Shown: piece by piece, positions 25,958 through 34,876 of the stretch
Layout of the letters: every line of letters begins with the position of its first letter
Position numbering within the stretch: the first letter of the stretch is position 1
DNA from: Chryseobacterium sp. OV279
GTDB lineage: Bacteria; Bacteroidota; Bacteroidia; Flavobacteriales; Weeksellaceae
Reading direction: 5' to 3'
Assembly (NCBI RefSeq): GCF_900128945.1
Contig: NZ_FQUD01000002.1
Span: 772,371 to 836,370, forward strand
DNA: 64,000 nucleotides
Translations under genes and position numbers: made by a program
The notes under the pieces: model-generated
What the model was told of the DNA's origin: nothing
The model's input: the letters and a program-made list of their open reading frames with translations, nothing else
The model's database searches: none

Positions 25958-27412
25958 ATGGATGAAAATTTAATGATGATATGGCAGAAGTGCCTTCAGT
26001 TCATGCGGGATAATCTGAACGCAGCTGAAGACAATTCTGATCTAAAGAAGCTTGAAAAATCCTTCGACATGCTATTCGATAAGGTACAGCCACTTTCGTT
26101 GGTTGCCAATAACCTTACGCTTATAGTGCCGAGCGATTTTTACAAGGAATATATTGAGGATAATTACCTATCCCTGCTTTCTGCTGCCCTGAAGAAAAAT
26201 CTTGGAAAAGGAGTTAAATTGTGGTACTCTGTCATGGAAAACAGGCCTACCGGAGAGGAAAAGCCAATGACTATGAATATGAAGGGGAAAAGCGTTCCTA
26301 CACCAAAAATGCAGGAAACAATGCCACAAGGATTCTCTGCCAATATTGTTAATCCTTTTGTAGTTCCGGGAATTAGAAAAGTAAATATAGATTCTAACCT
26401 GAAGTCGGACTATTCTTTTGATAATTATATAGAAGGAGAGAGTAATAAATTTGCTGCCACGGTAGCCAGATCTATTGCTAAAAGACCAGGAGCAACTGCT
26501 TTCAACCCATTGTTCCTTCACGGAGGATATGGAGTTGGAAAGACCCACTTGGGACAGGCGGTAGGCCTTGAGGTAAAAAGCCAGTTTCCGGATAAAGTAG
26601 TTCTTTATCTGTCTTCTGAGAAATTCATCCAGCAGTTTATTTCTGCTGCGAAAGCCCATAAGCAAACTGAGTTTGCGAACTTCTACCAGATGGTTGATGT
26701 TTTGATCATTGATGATATTCAGTTCCTGTCCGGAAAATCTGCGACACAGGACAGTTTCTTCCACATCTTTGACCACCTTCACCAGAACGGAAAGCAGATC
26801 ATCCTTACATCAGATAAGGCACCTGCTGATATTATGGATATTCAGGAAAGAATTGTTTCCCGTTTCAAATGGGGACTTTCTGCCGAAATCAAATCTCCGG
26901 ATCTTTCTACAAGAAGACAGATCATCGTAGATAAATTAAGCAGAGACGGAATTGTTCTTCCGGGTGATATGCTTGATTTCCTTGCTGCAGAAGCTAAGAC
27001 GAATGTGAGAGAGCTTATCGGAGTGATCAACTCTGTGATTGCTTATTCTACAGTATATAAAACGGATTTAAGTCTTGAATTGCTGAAAGACACCATCAAC
27101 AAGATTGCGGCGAACCAGAAAAAAGTCATCAACATCCCTTATATTCAGGAGGTGGTATGCGACTATTTTGGAATCAAAAAAGAACAGCTTCTTTCTAAGA
27201 CAAGAAAAAGAGAAATTGCGCTTCCAAGACAATTGGCGATGTATTTCTCAAAAGAGCTAACGAACGCTACCTTTACAAAGATCGGTGAAGAGATGGGCGG
27301 AAAAGACCACTCTACGGTAATGTACGCTTGTGATACCATTAAAGATGTATCAAAAATCGACAAAGAGGTGAAAAAGTACGTTAAAGATCTTGCTGAAAGA
27401 ATCAAAAAATAG
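25958..27412 (+). CDS. dnaA: Chromosomal replication initiator protein DnaA
   Basis: A 484-residue AAA+ initiator. Domain I is at 1-85, a short linker follows, and the ATPase domain carries Walker A GGYGVGKT (189-196) and Walker B VLIIDDIQF (about 248-256), with the arginine-finger region IQERIVSRFKWG. The C-terminal DNA-binding domain ends with the DnaA-box signature MGGKDHSTVMYA. Length is standard for the phylum. No cluster of DnaA boxes (TTATCCACA type) is visible in the flanking DNA, so the origin is probably elsewhere, as is common in Bacteroidota. dnaN is not adjacent. Confidence 0.98.
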   Translation: MDENLMMIWQKCLQFMRDNLNAAEDNSDLKKLEKSFDMLFDKVQPLSLVANNLTLIVPSDFYKEYIEDNYLSLLSAALKKNLGKGVKLWYSVMENRPTGEEKPMTMNMKGKSVPTPKMQETMPQGFSANIVNPFVVPGIRKVNIDSNLKSDYSFDNYIEGESNKFAATVARSIAKRPGATAFNPLFLHGGYGVGKTHLGQAVGLEVKSQFPDKVVLYLSSEKFIQQFISAAKAHKQTEFANFYQMVDVLIIDDIQFLSGKSATQDSFFHIFDHLHQNGKQIILTSDKAPADIMDIQERIVSRFKWGLSAEIKSPDLSTRRQIIVDKLSRDGIVLPGDMLDFLAAEAKTNVRELIGVINSVIAYSTVYKTDLSLELLKDTINKIAANQKKVINIPYIQEVVCDYFGIKKEQLLSKTRKREIALPRQLAMYFSKELTNATFTKIGEEMGGKDHSTVMYACDTIKDVSKIDKEVKKYVKDLAERIKK

Positions 27413-27546
27413 AAAATAATTTAACTGAATAAATTGAAATGGAGAATAGTTTTATTCTTCATTTTTTTATTTAGTTTTGTGGCTGAGCAAGGTCTTTAAA
27501 ATCTTTTAATAGTTAAATCATTTAATCTTTCAATTAAAAAAGCGAT

Positions 27547-27996
27547 ATGAAAATACTGATGGTCTGTCTCGGGAATATTTGTAGAAGTCCTTTAGCAGAG
27601 GGAATTATGAAGACAAAAGTTCCTGAAACCTTTTTTGTAGATTCCGCAGGAACTATTTCCATGCATGAAGGAAAACACCCCGATAAAAGAGCCATAAAGA
27701 CAGCGGCCCATCATAATATTGATATATCTAACCAGAAATCCAGACCGATTACCAAAGCTGATTTTGACGCCTTTGATAAGATCTACTGCATGGATATTGA
27801 TGTGTATGAAGATGTGATTTCAAAGACCCGGAATGAAAACCAGCGTCAGAAAGTTTCATTATTTCTGGAAGCTGCAGGTGATCACAAAAATGCTGAAGTT
27901 CCGGATCCGTACTGGGGAGATATGAATGATTTTGAAGCGGTATTTCAGTTGCTGGACAGAGGTTGTGAGGCTATTAAGAAGCAAATTCTGGATTAA
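27547..27996 (+). CDS. Low-molecular-weight protein-tyrosine phosphatase
   Basis: A 149-residue enzyme. The P-loop CLGNICRS at residues 7-14 gives nucleophile Cys7 and Arg13, and the general acid lies in the C-terminal DPYWG motif. Such enzymes dephosphorylate tyrosine-phosphorylated proteins, often those involved in polysaccharide export, although no kinase or capsule gene is adjacent here. It is followed in the same direction by the RsmI-like methyltransferase, with a candidate promoter between them. Confidence 0.93.
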   Translation: MKILMVCLGNICRSPLAEGIMKTKVPETFFVDSAGTISMHEGKHPDKRAIKTAAHHNIDISNQKSRPITKADFDAFDKIYCMDIDVYEDVISKTRNENQRQKVSLFLEAAGDHKNAEVPDPYWGDMNDFEAVFQLLDRGCEAIKKQILD

Positions 27997-28044
27997 ATAA
28001 ACCCGCTCAGGTAAGTGGTATTTTTACAAAGGGAAAGAAATTCT

Positions 28045-28052
28045 TACCTTTG
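28045..28052 (+). promoter_or_regulatory. -7 box TACCTTTG upstream of RsmI-like gene
   Basis: TACCTTTG fits TAnnTTTG; a TTTTT stretch sits about 20 bp upstream as a possible -33. The start codon is 104 bp downstream, giving a long leader without recognisable structure. Confidence 0.5.
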
Positions 28053-28156
28053 TTAAAATAAACGATGAATGGAAAATTTCAGCCATCACATTTTCCATCC
28101 AACTCGCTCATCATTTCAACAACCTTTTTTGCAAGAAAGAACTAAAAAACAATAAA

Positions 28157-28855
28157 ATGCTTTTTTTACTCCCAGCTTATTTATCTGAAAATACTTCTAT
28201 CACTCATTTTTCACCCGTTTTGAAAGAGTACATCATGCAGACGGATTACTTCTTTGTAGAAAACGAAAAAACAGCCAGAAAAGTGGTTAAATTCTTTGCT
28301 CCTGAAAAGAAGCAATCGGATCTGAAACTTTTTTTATTGGATAAATACACGGAAAATGCTGATATCAAAGAAGCTCAGAATTTGATGCTGCAGGGACAGG
28401 ATTTCGGACTTCTTTCCGAGGCGGGGCTTCCATGCATCGCTGATCCCGGAAACCTTATAGTGAAATGGTGTCATGAGAAAAATATCAGAGTGATCCCGCT
28501 TTCAGGGCCTTCATCCATAATTTTAGCTTTGATTTCCAGTGGATTCAACGGGCAGGAATTTACCTTCCATGGTTATCTTCCGATAGATAAAAGTGAGAAG
28601 AAAAAACAAATCCAGCGTCTTGAAAGCCTGGTGCAGCAAACCGGATATTCTCAGATCTTTATGGAAACTCCGTACAGAAATAATCCGCTTTTTGAAGATC
28701 TGACGAAATTCTTATCTCCAAATACAAAGCTCTGTATCGCGGCTAATATCAACGACCCGGAACATGAATTGATCCAGACAAAAACCATCAACGACTGGAA
28801 AAAAGCAAAGCCGGAACTTCATAAAATTCCTGCTGTATTTGTACTGGGGAAATAA
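28157..28855 (+). CDS. RsmI-like tetrapyrrole-fold SAM methyltransferase
   Basis: A 232-residue SAM-dependent methyltransferase of the tetrapyrrole methylase fold. SEAGLPCIADPG and IPLSGPSSIILAL are the family's substrate- and SAM-binding blocks, also present in RsmI, which 2'-O-methylates C1402 of 16S rRNA. The protein is about 50 residues shorter than E. coli RsmI, lacking its N-terminal strand region and C-terminal domain, a short form frequent in Bacteroidota. It is safest called an RsmI-family methyltransferase; whether it modifies C1402 is inference. Confidence 0.85.
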   Translation: MLFLLPAYLSENTSITHFSPVLKEYIMQTDYFFVENEKTARKVVKFFAPEKKQSDLKLFLLDKYTENADIKEAQNLMLQGQDFGLLSEAGLPCIADPGNLIVKWCHEKNIRVIPLSGPSSIILALISSGFNGQEFTFHGYLPIDKSEKKKQIQRLESLVQQTGYSQIFMETPYRNNPLFEDLTKFLSPNTKLCIAANINDPEHELIQTKTINDWKKAKPELHKIPAVFVLGK

Positions 28856-29286
28856 AAGGTTAAAAAGGTAAAATTCTTTCGGATTTACAATCGTCAATTC
28901 CACCTATAAACACTGATTGATACTAAGAAAAGTAGTAACAATCCGTGGTTTCGTTGTGCTTAAACTTGAAGATAATTCTTCCGATATCTTTAAATGGAAT
29001 AATTTATTAACATAATTGATTTATGTTGATTAATTTTAATCATAATTATATTTATTTAAGTTAATTTTTAATTAAACTTATTAATTACAATATGTTTTTT
29101 TAAATTTGAGTATTGCTTTAACGAATTCCGTTTTACTACGCTTCAATAGCTAATCTCATGCGTTTGATCAGACACAGATTTGAAAATACTGAAGTCCCAT
29201 TTTAATAAAAACATGGCGACGACAAAATAGAGTAGAGTCTTTCCGTGGGATTAGCAAATCATAAAAAACACCTTAAATAATTAAAT
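28856..29286. other. AT-rich intergenic region upstream of LPMO
   Basis: About 430 bp, very AT-rich at 28990-29110. TAAATTTG at 29101-29108 could be the LPMO -7 box but has no clear -33 partner. No ORF, repeat or RNA gene was recognised. Confidence 0.4.
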
Positions 29287-31083
29287 ATGATTAAACTTAG
29301 AATCTTTTTTTCAGCACTATTGTTGTGCGTTCTGACATTTTCATCAACACAGCTGTCGGCCCATGGCTACGTCATGAGTCCGGCTTCGCGGGGCTATCAG
29401 GGAAGTCTTGACAAAGCTACACTAGGTTACACCGCAGCATTGGGAATCTATGGCAGCGTTATTAATGAACCTGGCTCTCTTGAAGCCAAAAAAGGATTTC
29501 CGGCATTCGGTCCTGCAGACGGAATGATTGCTTCTGCTAATGGAAGTATTGGAGGAAATACCATTCTGGATATCCAAACCGCTGACCGATGGAAGAAAAC
29601 CAATGTCACAACCGGAGTGAATACTTTTATCTGGAAGTATCTCGCTTATCACGCCACCGCAAAATGGCATTATTATATGACGAAACCGGGCTGGAACCCC
29701 AATCAGCCGCTTTCCCGTCAAGACCTTGAATTGATAGGCGAGGTTGTTCATAATGGGACACCGCCACAAGATAATACACCGCATCATATCACCATTCCGG
29801 CCAATCGCCAGGGATATCATGTGATTCTTGCCGTTTGGGATGTTGCAGATACCGCCAATGCATTTTATAATGTAATTGATGTGAATGTACAGTCTACGGT
29901 AACACCTACACAACCGGCTACACCAACCGGATTGGCCAAAATAAGCGTAACAGGTTCTTCTGCAAAAATCGGTTGGACACCACAGGCAGATGCGGCCTCT
30001 TATACGGTTTTCCGTAACGGACAGGCTGTACAAACCGTAAATGTTCCTGAATTTGAAGACCAGGGTTTATCTGCTAATACGAACTATACTTACGAAGTAC
30101 AGGCGAAAGGATCTACAGGACTGACTTCTCCGAAAAGCGCACCGCTTATTGTAAAGACGAATGACCAAAGCACGCCTGAAAAACCTGTAGCCCCATCCAA
30201 TCTCCACTCGATGGGTGTCACTGAAAACTCTGTTTCGCTGATGTGGATGGCCTCAACCCATACATTGGGCATTAAAAATTATCAGGTCTTTGAAAATGGA
30301 ATCAAGGTTGCGGAAACAACGCAAACCAGTTTCTTACGCACAGGTCTAACTCAGGATACCGAATACCGTTACACCATAAAAGCTGTGGCGCAGAACGACC
30401 AAATCTCCGATGCCAGTAATGAATTAAAAATCAGGACTAAAAAAATAGAAGGCGGAAATGGACAGGTCTACTGTGGAGCGCAGCAATATAATCCGGCCAA
30501 TGCTTATCCAACAGCTCAGACAAGCGTATTCTATGCCTGCAAAATCTGGAAAAATAAATGGTACGCCAATCCGAATGAAGTTCCGGGTAGCAATATGGTT
30601 TGGGAAGAGATCAGCGTATGTACTGAAGGCCCGAACTGTCAGACAAGCGGTCCTGTTACCTATTGCGGATCTCAGTCTTATAATCCGGCAAAGGCGTATG
30701 CAACTGTCGGGACCAAAGTGTTCCATGCCTGCAAAATCTGGGAAAATAAATGGTATGCAAATCCGGGAGAAGCACCGGGAAGCAATGCAGTATGGAAGGT
30801 GGTAAGTAATTGTAATGAAGGGACTGAGTGTGCTGCAGGACGTAATAATCAGGAAGATGGCCTTTCAGTCATTGTATCGGATAATCTGATCAATTTCGCG
30901 CCGGAAAGCTACTACGGAAAAATCAGTGAAGTGAAGGTGTTTAATACACAGGGACTTCAGATGCTTTCTTCCGGAAATGTTTCAAGGAACAGCTTGAATA
31001 TCAGTATTCTTCACCACGGAATCTATTTTGTGAAAATTCAGTATAAAGATGGAGGAAGTGTGACTAAAACGATCAAAAAGTAA
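29287..31083 (+). CDS. Secreted AA10 lytic polysaccharide monooxygenase with FN3, chitin-binding and T9SS domains
   Basis: A 598-residue secreted copper enzyme that oxidatively cleaves chitin or cellulose. The signal peptide (1-25) is cut before His26 (HGYVMSPASRG), which with His122 (YHATAKWHYY) forms the copper histidine brace of the AA10 domain (26-205). Two fibronectin type III domains follow (about 213-292 and 301-388), then two near-identical Cys-containing CBM5/12-like repeats (about 395-453 and 460-515; CKIWxNKWYANP in each) and a C-terminal type IX secretion sorting domain (about 530-598, ending KTIKK). The binding repeats favour chitin. Followed by its own terminator. Confidence 0.93.
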   Translation: MIKLRIFFSALLLCVLTFSSTQLSAHGYVMSPASRGYQGSLDKATLGYTAALGIYGSVINEPGSLEAKKGFPAFGPADGMIASANGSIGGNTILDIQTADRWKKTNVTTGVNTFIWKYLAYHATAKWHYYMTKPGWNPNQPLSRQDLELIGEVVHNGTPPQDNTPHHITIPANRQGYHVILAVWDVADTANAFYNVIDVNVQSTVTPTQPATPTGLAKISVTGSSAKIGWTPQADAASYTVFRNGQAVQTVNVPEFEDQGLSANTNYTYEVQAKGSTGLTSPKSAPLIVKTNDQSTPEKPVAPSNLHSMGVTENSVSLMWMASTHTLGIKNYQVFENGIKVAETTQTSFLRTGLTQDTEYRYTIKAVAQNDQISDASNELKIRTKKIEGGNGQVYCGAQQYNPANAYPTAQTSVFYACKIWKNKWYANPNEVPGSNMVWEEISVCTEGPNCQTSGPVTYCGSQSYNPAKAYATVGTKVFHACKIWENKWYANPGEAPGSNAVWKVVSNCNEGTECAAGRNNQEDGLSVIVSDNLINFAPESYYGKISEVKVFNTQGLQMLSSGNVSRNSLNISILHHGIYFVKIQYKDGGSVTKTIKK

Positions 31084-31107
31084 TCGCAAGAAATAATACA
31101 TCATGAA

Positions 31108-31141
31108 TAAAAGCCGCCTTCATCGTGAGGCGGCTTTTGTA
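31108..31141 (+). terminator. Terminator of LPMO gene
   Basis: Perfect stem AAAAGCCGCCT / AGGCGGCTTTT with 8-nt loop, 25 bp after the stop. Confidence 0.93.
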
Positions 31142-31276
31142 TTAATAGCTTTTAAATAAAAGATTAACAGGCTTGAAAATATCTCTTTTTGATCTTCTTT
31201 CAACATTTAACAGCTCTTAACATCCGCTTTGCATCATTCTTGTGTTACAGAGGATATAACACCAAAAAAATAAATT

Positions 31277-31654
31277 ATGTCAGACAAGAAATTAGCAGGA
31301 CTTTGGATCGATACGGAAAAGGCAATTGTGGTAAAAAATCACGACGCTCAGAATGCATTCAAATTTTTCCTTTGCAGCCCGGTAAAAGCAGAAATACAAC
31401 ATGGAAACTCCAGTGAGAATGCGGCGAATAATGCAGAACGTACGAACAGAGTCAAGTTCTTTAAAGAAGTGGAACATCTTCTGACCAATTCCCAGGAAGT
31501 CTATATTACAGGCCCGGGAACCATTCAGGAAGAGCTGAAAAACTATCTTCATGATACGGCTCAATTTAAAAACCTTAAGATAACTTTAGATACGGCACAG
31601 AAAATGTCGGACGAGCAGGTGCTCGAAACAGTTAAAGATTATTTCAATGCTTAA
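31277..31654 (+). CDS. Small cytoplasmic protein, possibly eRF1-domain-3-like
   Basis: A 125-residue protein without signal peptide or membrane segment. The N-terminus (AGLWIDTEKAIVV) and the C-terminal half (YITGPGTIQEELKNYL…MSDEQVLETVKDYF) resemble the pattern of the bacterial eRF1-like (baeRF) proteins, in which a GPG-x-x-K/E loop precedes a helix. No catalytic or GGQ-type motif is visible, so it would be at most a single-domain relative. It is monocistronic with its own terminator. The assignment is tentative; 'conserved hypothetical' is the safe call. Confidence 0.7.
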   Translation: MSDKKLAGLWIDTEKAIVVKNHDAQNAFKFFLCSPVKAEIQHGNSSENAANNAERTNRVKFFKEVEHLLTNSQEVYITGPGTIQEELKNYLHDTAQFKNLKITLDTAQKMSDEQVLETVKDYFNA

Positions 31655-31670
31655 GTCATTGATAGTGCAG

Positions 31671-31706
31671 TAAAAATCCGGATATCACTGATATCCGGAT
31701 TTTTAT
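31671..31706 (+). terminator. Terminator after small protein gene
   Basis: Stem AAAATCCGGATAT / ATATCCGGATTTT with a short loop and T run, 17 bp after the stop. Confidence 0.92.
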
Positions 31707-31787
31707 TATGATTAAAGTACTGAATGTTATAGGTTGATTATTATCCCGAAGCCAAAACCACGAAACCCGCATCCCGAAAAACTCAGG

Positions 31788-32684
31788 CTATTTTGGTCTT
31801 CCCCCTTTCCACTTTCTCCATAGATAAATAATGATCGGGATGAGTAATAAAAACGGCCAGAATGAAATAATTCCCAACAGAAAGCTCACAAAACTGTTCC
31901 AGCCTTCCGTCACAGAATCTCCGAAACGGCTTCCAAAACCAATTTTCGAAGTGGCAGAGCTTCTCACTTTTTCTTTGTATAAACTCAAATTGAGTGTGCT
32001 GTAATTCACCCGGTCATCAATAAACCGAAGTCTGCCTTCAGCAACGTCTATTTCATCTTCCAGTTCACGGATCTTCTCCTGGATTTCAATCATATCTTTC
32101 GTGGTAGAAGCACTTCTGAGCATGTCACGGTACTTTTCCAGATAGATCCTTTTATTGGCTAATTTGATGGAAACATCCGTATATTCTTCAGTGACATCAT
32201 CAGACGAAATATTTTTGGACAAAACGGAGCCCACTCCGTCAGAAAATGAATTGATCAGTGCATCGAAATTTTTATGCGGGACACGGATCACAAGATCGAG
32301 ATTATCGTCTACATCCGTATTTTGAAACTGTTCCGTTTGGATATAAGCATTATTTTTCTTCAGAATATCTGCCACCTGCGTCTGGGCTTTTTTAATGTCT
32401 CCCACCTGGATTCGCATGTTTCCGTTTTTAATGACTTTTTTGGCGATAGTGTCAATCTTTTTGGGGGCTACGGAAGGTTGCGCAGACTCATTTTCGTCCG
32501 GTAGTAGTTTTTCACTGATCGCATTTGGAGGAGTTACGTGTGGTGACTGAGAAGACTCTTCTTTATACTTAACAATATCAATTGATTTATCGGCTGCCGG
32601 AGAGGAATTGGCAACGTCCAGTTCGGATTTCTTGCATCCACCTATCAAAAGGAGCATACATAAAGGTAAAAATAATTTTCTCAT
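31788..32684 (-). CDS. DUF4349 domain lipoprotein
   Basis: A 298-residue predicted lipoprotein: the N-terminus has a lipobox LIGGC with Cys17. After a low-complexity Ser/Pro linker, the DUF4349 domain spans roughly residues 80-270 and contains a long helical region (IEIQEKIRELEDEIDVAEGRL, coiled coil) between beta strands, then a transmembrane helix near 265-288 and a basic tail. DUF4349 proteins are of unknown function, often annotated as putative lipoprotein or anti-sigma-like. No sigma factor is adjacent. Having both a lipid anchor and a C-terminal helix suggests a periplasmic domain held at both ends. Confidence 0.87.
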   Translation of the reverse strand: MRKLFLPLCMLLLIGGCKKSELDVANSSPAADKSIDIVKYKEESSQSPHVTPPNAISEKLLPDENESAQPSVAPKKIDTIAKKVIKNGNMRIQVGDIKKAQTQVADILKKNNAYIQTEQFQNTDVDDNLDLVIRVPHKNFDALINSFSDGVGSVLSKNISSDDVTEEYTDVSIKLANKRIYLEKYRDMLRSASTTKDMIEIQEKIRELEDEIDVAEGRLRFIDDRVNYSTLNLSLYKEKVRSSATSKIGFGSRFGDSVTEGWNSFVSFLLGIISFWPFLLLIPIIIYLWRKWKGGRPK

Positions 32685-32834
32685 GAATATTTTTTAAAGA
32701 ACCTTATCAAAAATTATGCTTAAAACTTTAATTGATTTAAAATTCATATTATTTTATTAAAATGATTATGATTTAACTATTTTAGTAAAGTTTAAATATC
32801 ATTTGAAATCTAAATTATTTTCTATTTTTATTGA

Positions 32835-33902
32835 ATGAAAAAAAGTCTTTTAGCATTTGTGTTTTCTCCATTCTTACTATATGCCCAGGAAGTTCCCAAA
32901 CTTACCGATGAAATGGCCGCTAAACTATTGGAAAAACCCCTTCACTGCATCAATCAGGAATATCCGAATAAAACAGCCCATATCATCAATAATGCCGGTG
33001 AGGTTACTTTAACTCCAAAAGACCTTCACCCAAGTTTTTATGGATGTTTCGACTGGCACAGCTCTGTTCACGGACACTGGATGCTTGTGAGATTGCTGAA
33101 GACAAAACCTAACCTGGCCAATGCAAAAGACATTGAAAAAATTCTTGAAAATTCGTTAAATAAAGAAAATTTACAGACCGAAGCTGATTATTTCACAAAA
33201 TATCAACTGACCACCACATTTGAAAGAACCTACGGATGGGCTTGGCTGTTGAAACTGGATGAAGAACTGACTACGTGGAATCATCCTAAGGCTAAGATCT
33301 GGCATGAGAATTTAAAACCATTAACAGATAAAATCTTACAGTCATGGAAGACTTATCTTCCCAAGCAAACGTACCCGAACAGAACCGGAGTTCACCCCAA
33401 TACCGCTTTTGGTCTGGCGTTCGCTATCGATTGGGCTAAAGCGAATCATGATGTGGAATTCGAGAATCAGCTAAAGGAAAAAGCAAAATATTTTTACGGT
33501 AAAGATCAGAAAACACCGGCTTATCTTGAACCGGACGGATCTGACTTCTTCTCTCCAAGTCTTGAAATTGCAGACCTGATGAGAAGAGTATTGCCACAAA
33601 AAGAATTCGTCCTTTGGCTGAATAATTTCTACGAAAAGAGAAGCTTGGAGAATATTGAAAAAATCCCTGTGGTAAGTGACCTGAGCGATTATCAGACCGT
33701 TCATTTGGTTGGACTTTCTTTCTCCAAAGCCTGGTGTATGAAAGGAATCTCCAAAGCGCTTCCTGACGGGCATCCATTGAAAAAAGACTTTAAGAAAACG
33801 GCCGATGTATTTTTAGCGAACGGACTTCCTTTATTATTTCAGGGAAATTATGGCGGAGATCACTGGCTGGCGAGCTTTGCGGTTTACTCTCTCGAGGACT
33901 AA
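32835..33902 (+). CDS. DUF2891 family secreted protein
   Basis: A 355-residue protein with a signal peptide (1-17, ending LLYAQ). The mature part belongs to DUF2891, recognisable by PSFYGCFDWHSSVHGHW near residues 67-83, FERTYGWAWLLKL near 125-140 and the C-terminal GGDHWLASFAVY. The conserved His/Asp/Trp pattern and alpha-helical periodicity suggest an (alpha/alpha) barrel of possible glycoside-active type, but no activity is established. The AraC gene starts 39 bp downstream, with its own promoter in between. Confidence 0.9.
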   Translation: MKKSLLAFVFSPFLLYAQEVPKLTDEMAAKLLEKPLHCINQEYPNKTAHIINNAGEVTLTPKDLHPSFYGCFDWHSSVHGHWMLVRLLKTKPNLANAKDIEKILENSLNKENLQTEADYFTKYQLTTTFERTYGWAWLLKLDEELTTWNHPKAKIWHENLKPLTDKILQSWKTYLPKQTYPNRTGVHPNTAFGLAFAIDWAKANHDVEFENQLKEKAKYFYGKDQKTPAYLEPDGSDFFSPSLEIADLMRRVLPQKEFVLWLNNFYEKRSLENIEKIPVVSDLSDYQTVHLVGLSFSKAWCMKGISKALPDGHPLKKDFKKTADVFLANGLPLLFQGNYGGDHWLASFAVYSLED

Positions 33903-33906
33903 AATA

Positions 33907-33937
33907 TTGTAGGCGCAGAATATATTGGCTACATTTG
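33907..33937 (+). promoter_or_regulatory. Promoter abutting the AraC start codon
   Basis: TTG at 33907-33909 and TACATTTG at 33930-33937 are separated by 20 bp, a full match to the Bacteroidota promoter. The ATG at 33942 begins only 4 nt after the -7 box. Confidence 0.7.
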
Positions 33938-33941
33938 TGTT

Positions 33942-34787
33942 ATGTCAGCTTTAGAAAAATTCGGTGTTGAAATTTTCACTCAGCATAATATTTTCGAGAG
34001 AATTTCTGCGGATAAACCTTTCCGTCCGGAAAACCCTGCCTTTATATTTATTAAGTCAGGAACTATAAAGCTCCGTCAGCATTTCAGCGACCTGGAGCTT
34101 TCTGCCAATATGTTTATGGTGACCGATCCACAAACGATTTATGAGATGGTTTCCGTAAGCGGTGATTTCCAGTCAAGGATGGTTTCTTATAAAAGAGAAT
34201 TTATTTCTGCATTGTCTTTGAAATTCAACAGGTTGATTACTTACCGTTATTTCCGCCAGCAGATGAATAAGGGAGTTCCTTTTCCCGAAAGTGAAATGGA
34301 AGTAGTCTGGAAAAGCGTCAATTTCCTTAAATATATTTTGGATTCAGAAACCGAAATGCTTTACAAAAAGGAAATGGTAGAGCATCTTTTCTCTGTTTTC
34401 TGCTATCAGATGGCCGGAATTATTTCAAAAGAGGATAATTATTCCATGAACCAGATGTCCAGACAGGAAGAGATCGTTTTTGTATTCCTCACAGATCTGG
34501 CCGAACATCATCTGACGGAAAGAACTGTTGAGTTCTATGCCGAGCGGCAGTCGATTACAACCAGACATCTTTCATCGGTTGTAAAATCCATTACAGGAAA
34601 GTCCGCCAGCCAGATCATTGCTTTGATTGTGATAAATGAGGCGAAAGTGCTTTTGAACTCCTCCAATAAACCAGTTTCAGAGGTTTCTTCTATCCTTGGT
34701 TTCAGTGATCAGTACGCGTTTTCCCACTTTTTTAAAAAACATCTGGAAGTAAGCCCCAGACAGTACAGACATCAGTTCGAAAGTTAA
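33942..34787 (+). CDS. AraC family transcriptional regulator
   Basis: A 281-residue regulator with an N-terminal cupin-like sensing domain (about 1-150) and two C-terminal AraC helix-turn-helix units (about 185-280; TRHLSSVVKSITGKS and EVSSILGFSDQYAFSHFFKKHLEVSPRQYR, the latter being the family signature). It is directly upstream of, and co-oriented with, the TolC-HlyD-MFS efflux operon, which it most likely controls, as is typical for such Bacteroidota efflux loci. The next Met in frame is far inside the cupin domain, so the ATG at 33942 is the real start despite its closeness to the promoter. Confidence 0.92.
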   Translation: MSALEKFGVEIFTQHNIFERISADKPFRPENPAFIFIKSGTIKLRQHFSDLELSANMFMVTDPQTIYEMVSVSGDFQSRMVSYKREFISALSLKFNRLITYRYFRQQMNKGVPFPESEMEVVWKSVNFLKYILDSETEMLYKKEMVEHLFSVFCYQMAGIISKEDNYSMNQMSRQEEIVFVFLTDLAEHHLTERTVEFYAERQSITTRHLSSVVKSITGKSASQIIALIVINEAKVLLNSSNKPVSEVSSILGFSDQYAFSHFFKKHLEVSPRQYRHQFES

Positions 34788-34825
34788 AATCTTACATTTG
34801 AACATCTTTTTCCAAAATTCAAACA

Positions 34826-34856
34826 TTTGATTGAATTTGTTGTCGCCGTAACTTTG
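34826..34856 (+). promoter_or_regulatory. Promoter of efflux operon with possible AraC sites
   Basis: TTTG at 34826-34829 and TAACTTTG at 34849-34856, 19 bp apart, precede the tolC-like ATG by 20 bp. ACATTTGA occurs twice, at 34795-34802 and 34823-34830 (28 bp apart), the second overlapping the -33 element; these are candidate half-sites for the AraC regulator. Confidence 0.65.
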
Positions 34857-34876
34857 TATCCGTAAAACAAGGTAAA

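Noticed and set aside
26168..26782. 204-codon open frame on the minus strand inside dnaA
   Set aside because: It lies wholly antisense to dnaA, has no recognisable domain and unnatural composition; it is a shadow of a conserved gene.
25830..27546. Replication origin next to dnaA
   Set aside because: No cluster of DnaA boxes or AT-rich unwinding repeat was found on either side of dnaA.
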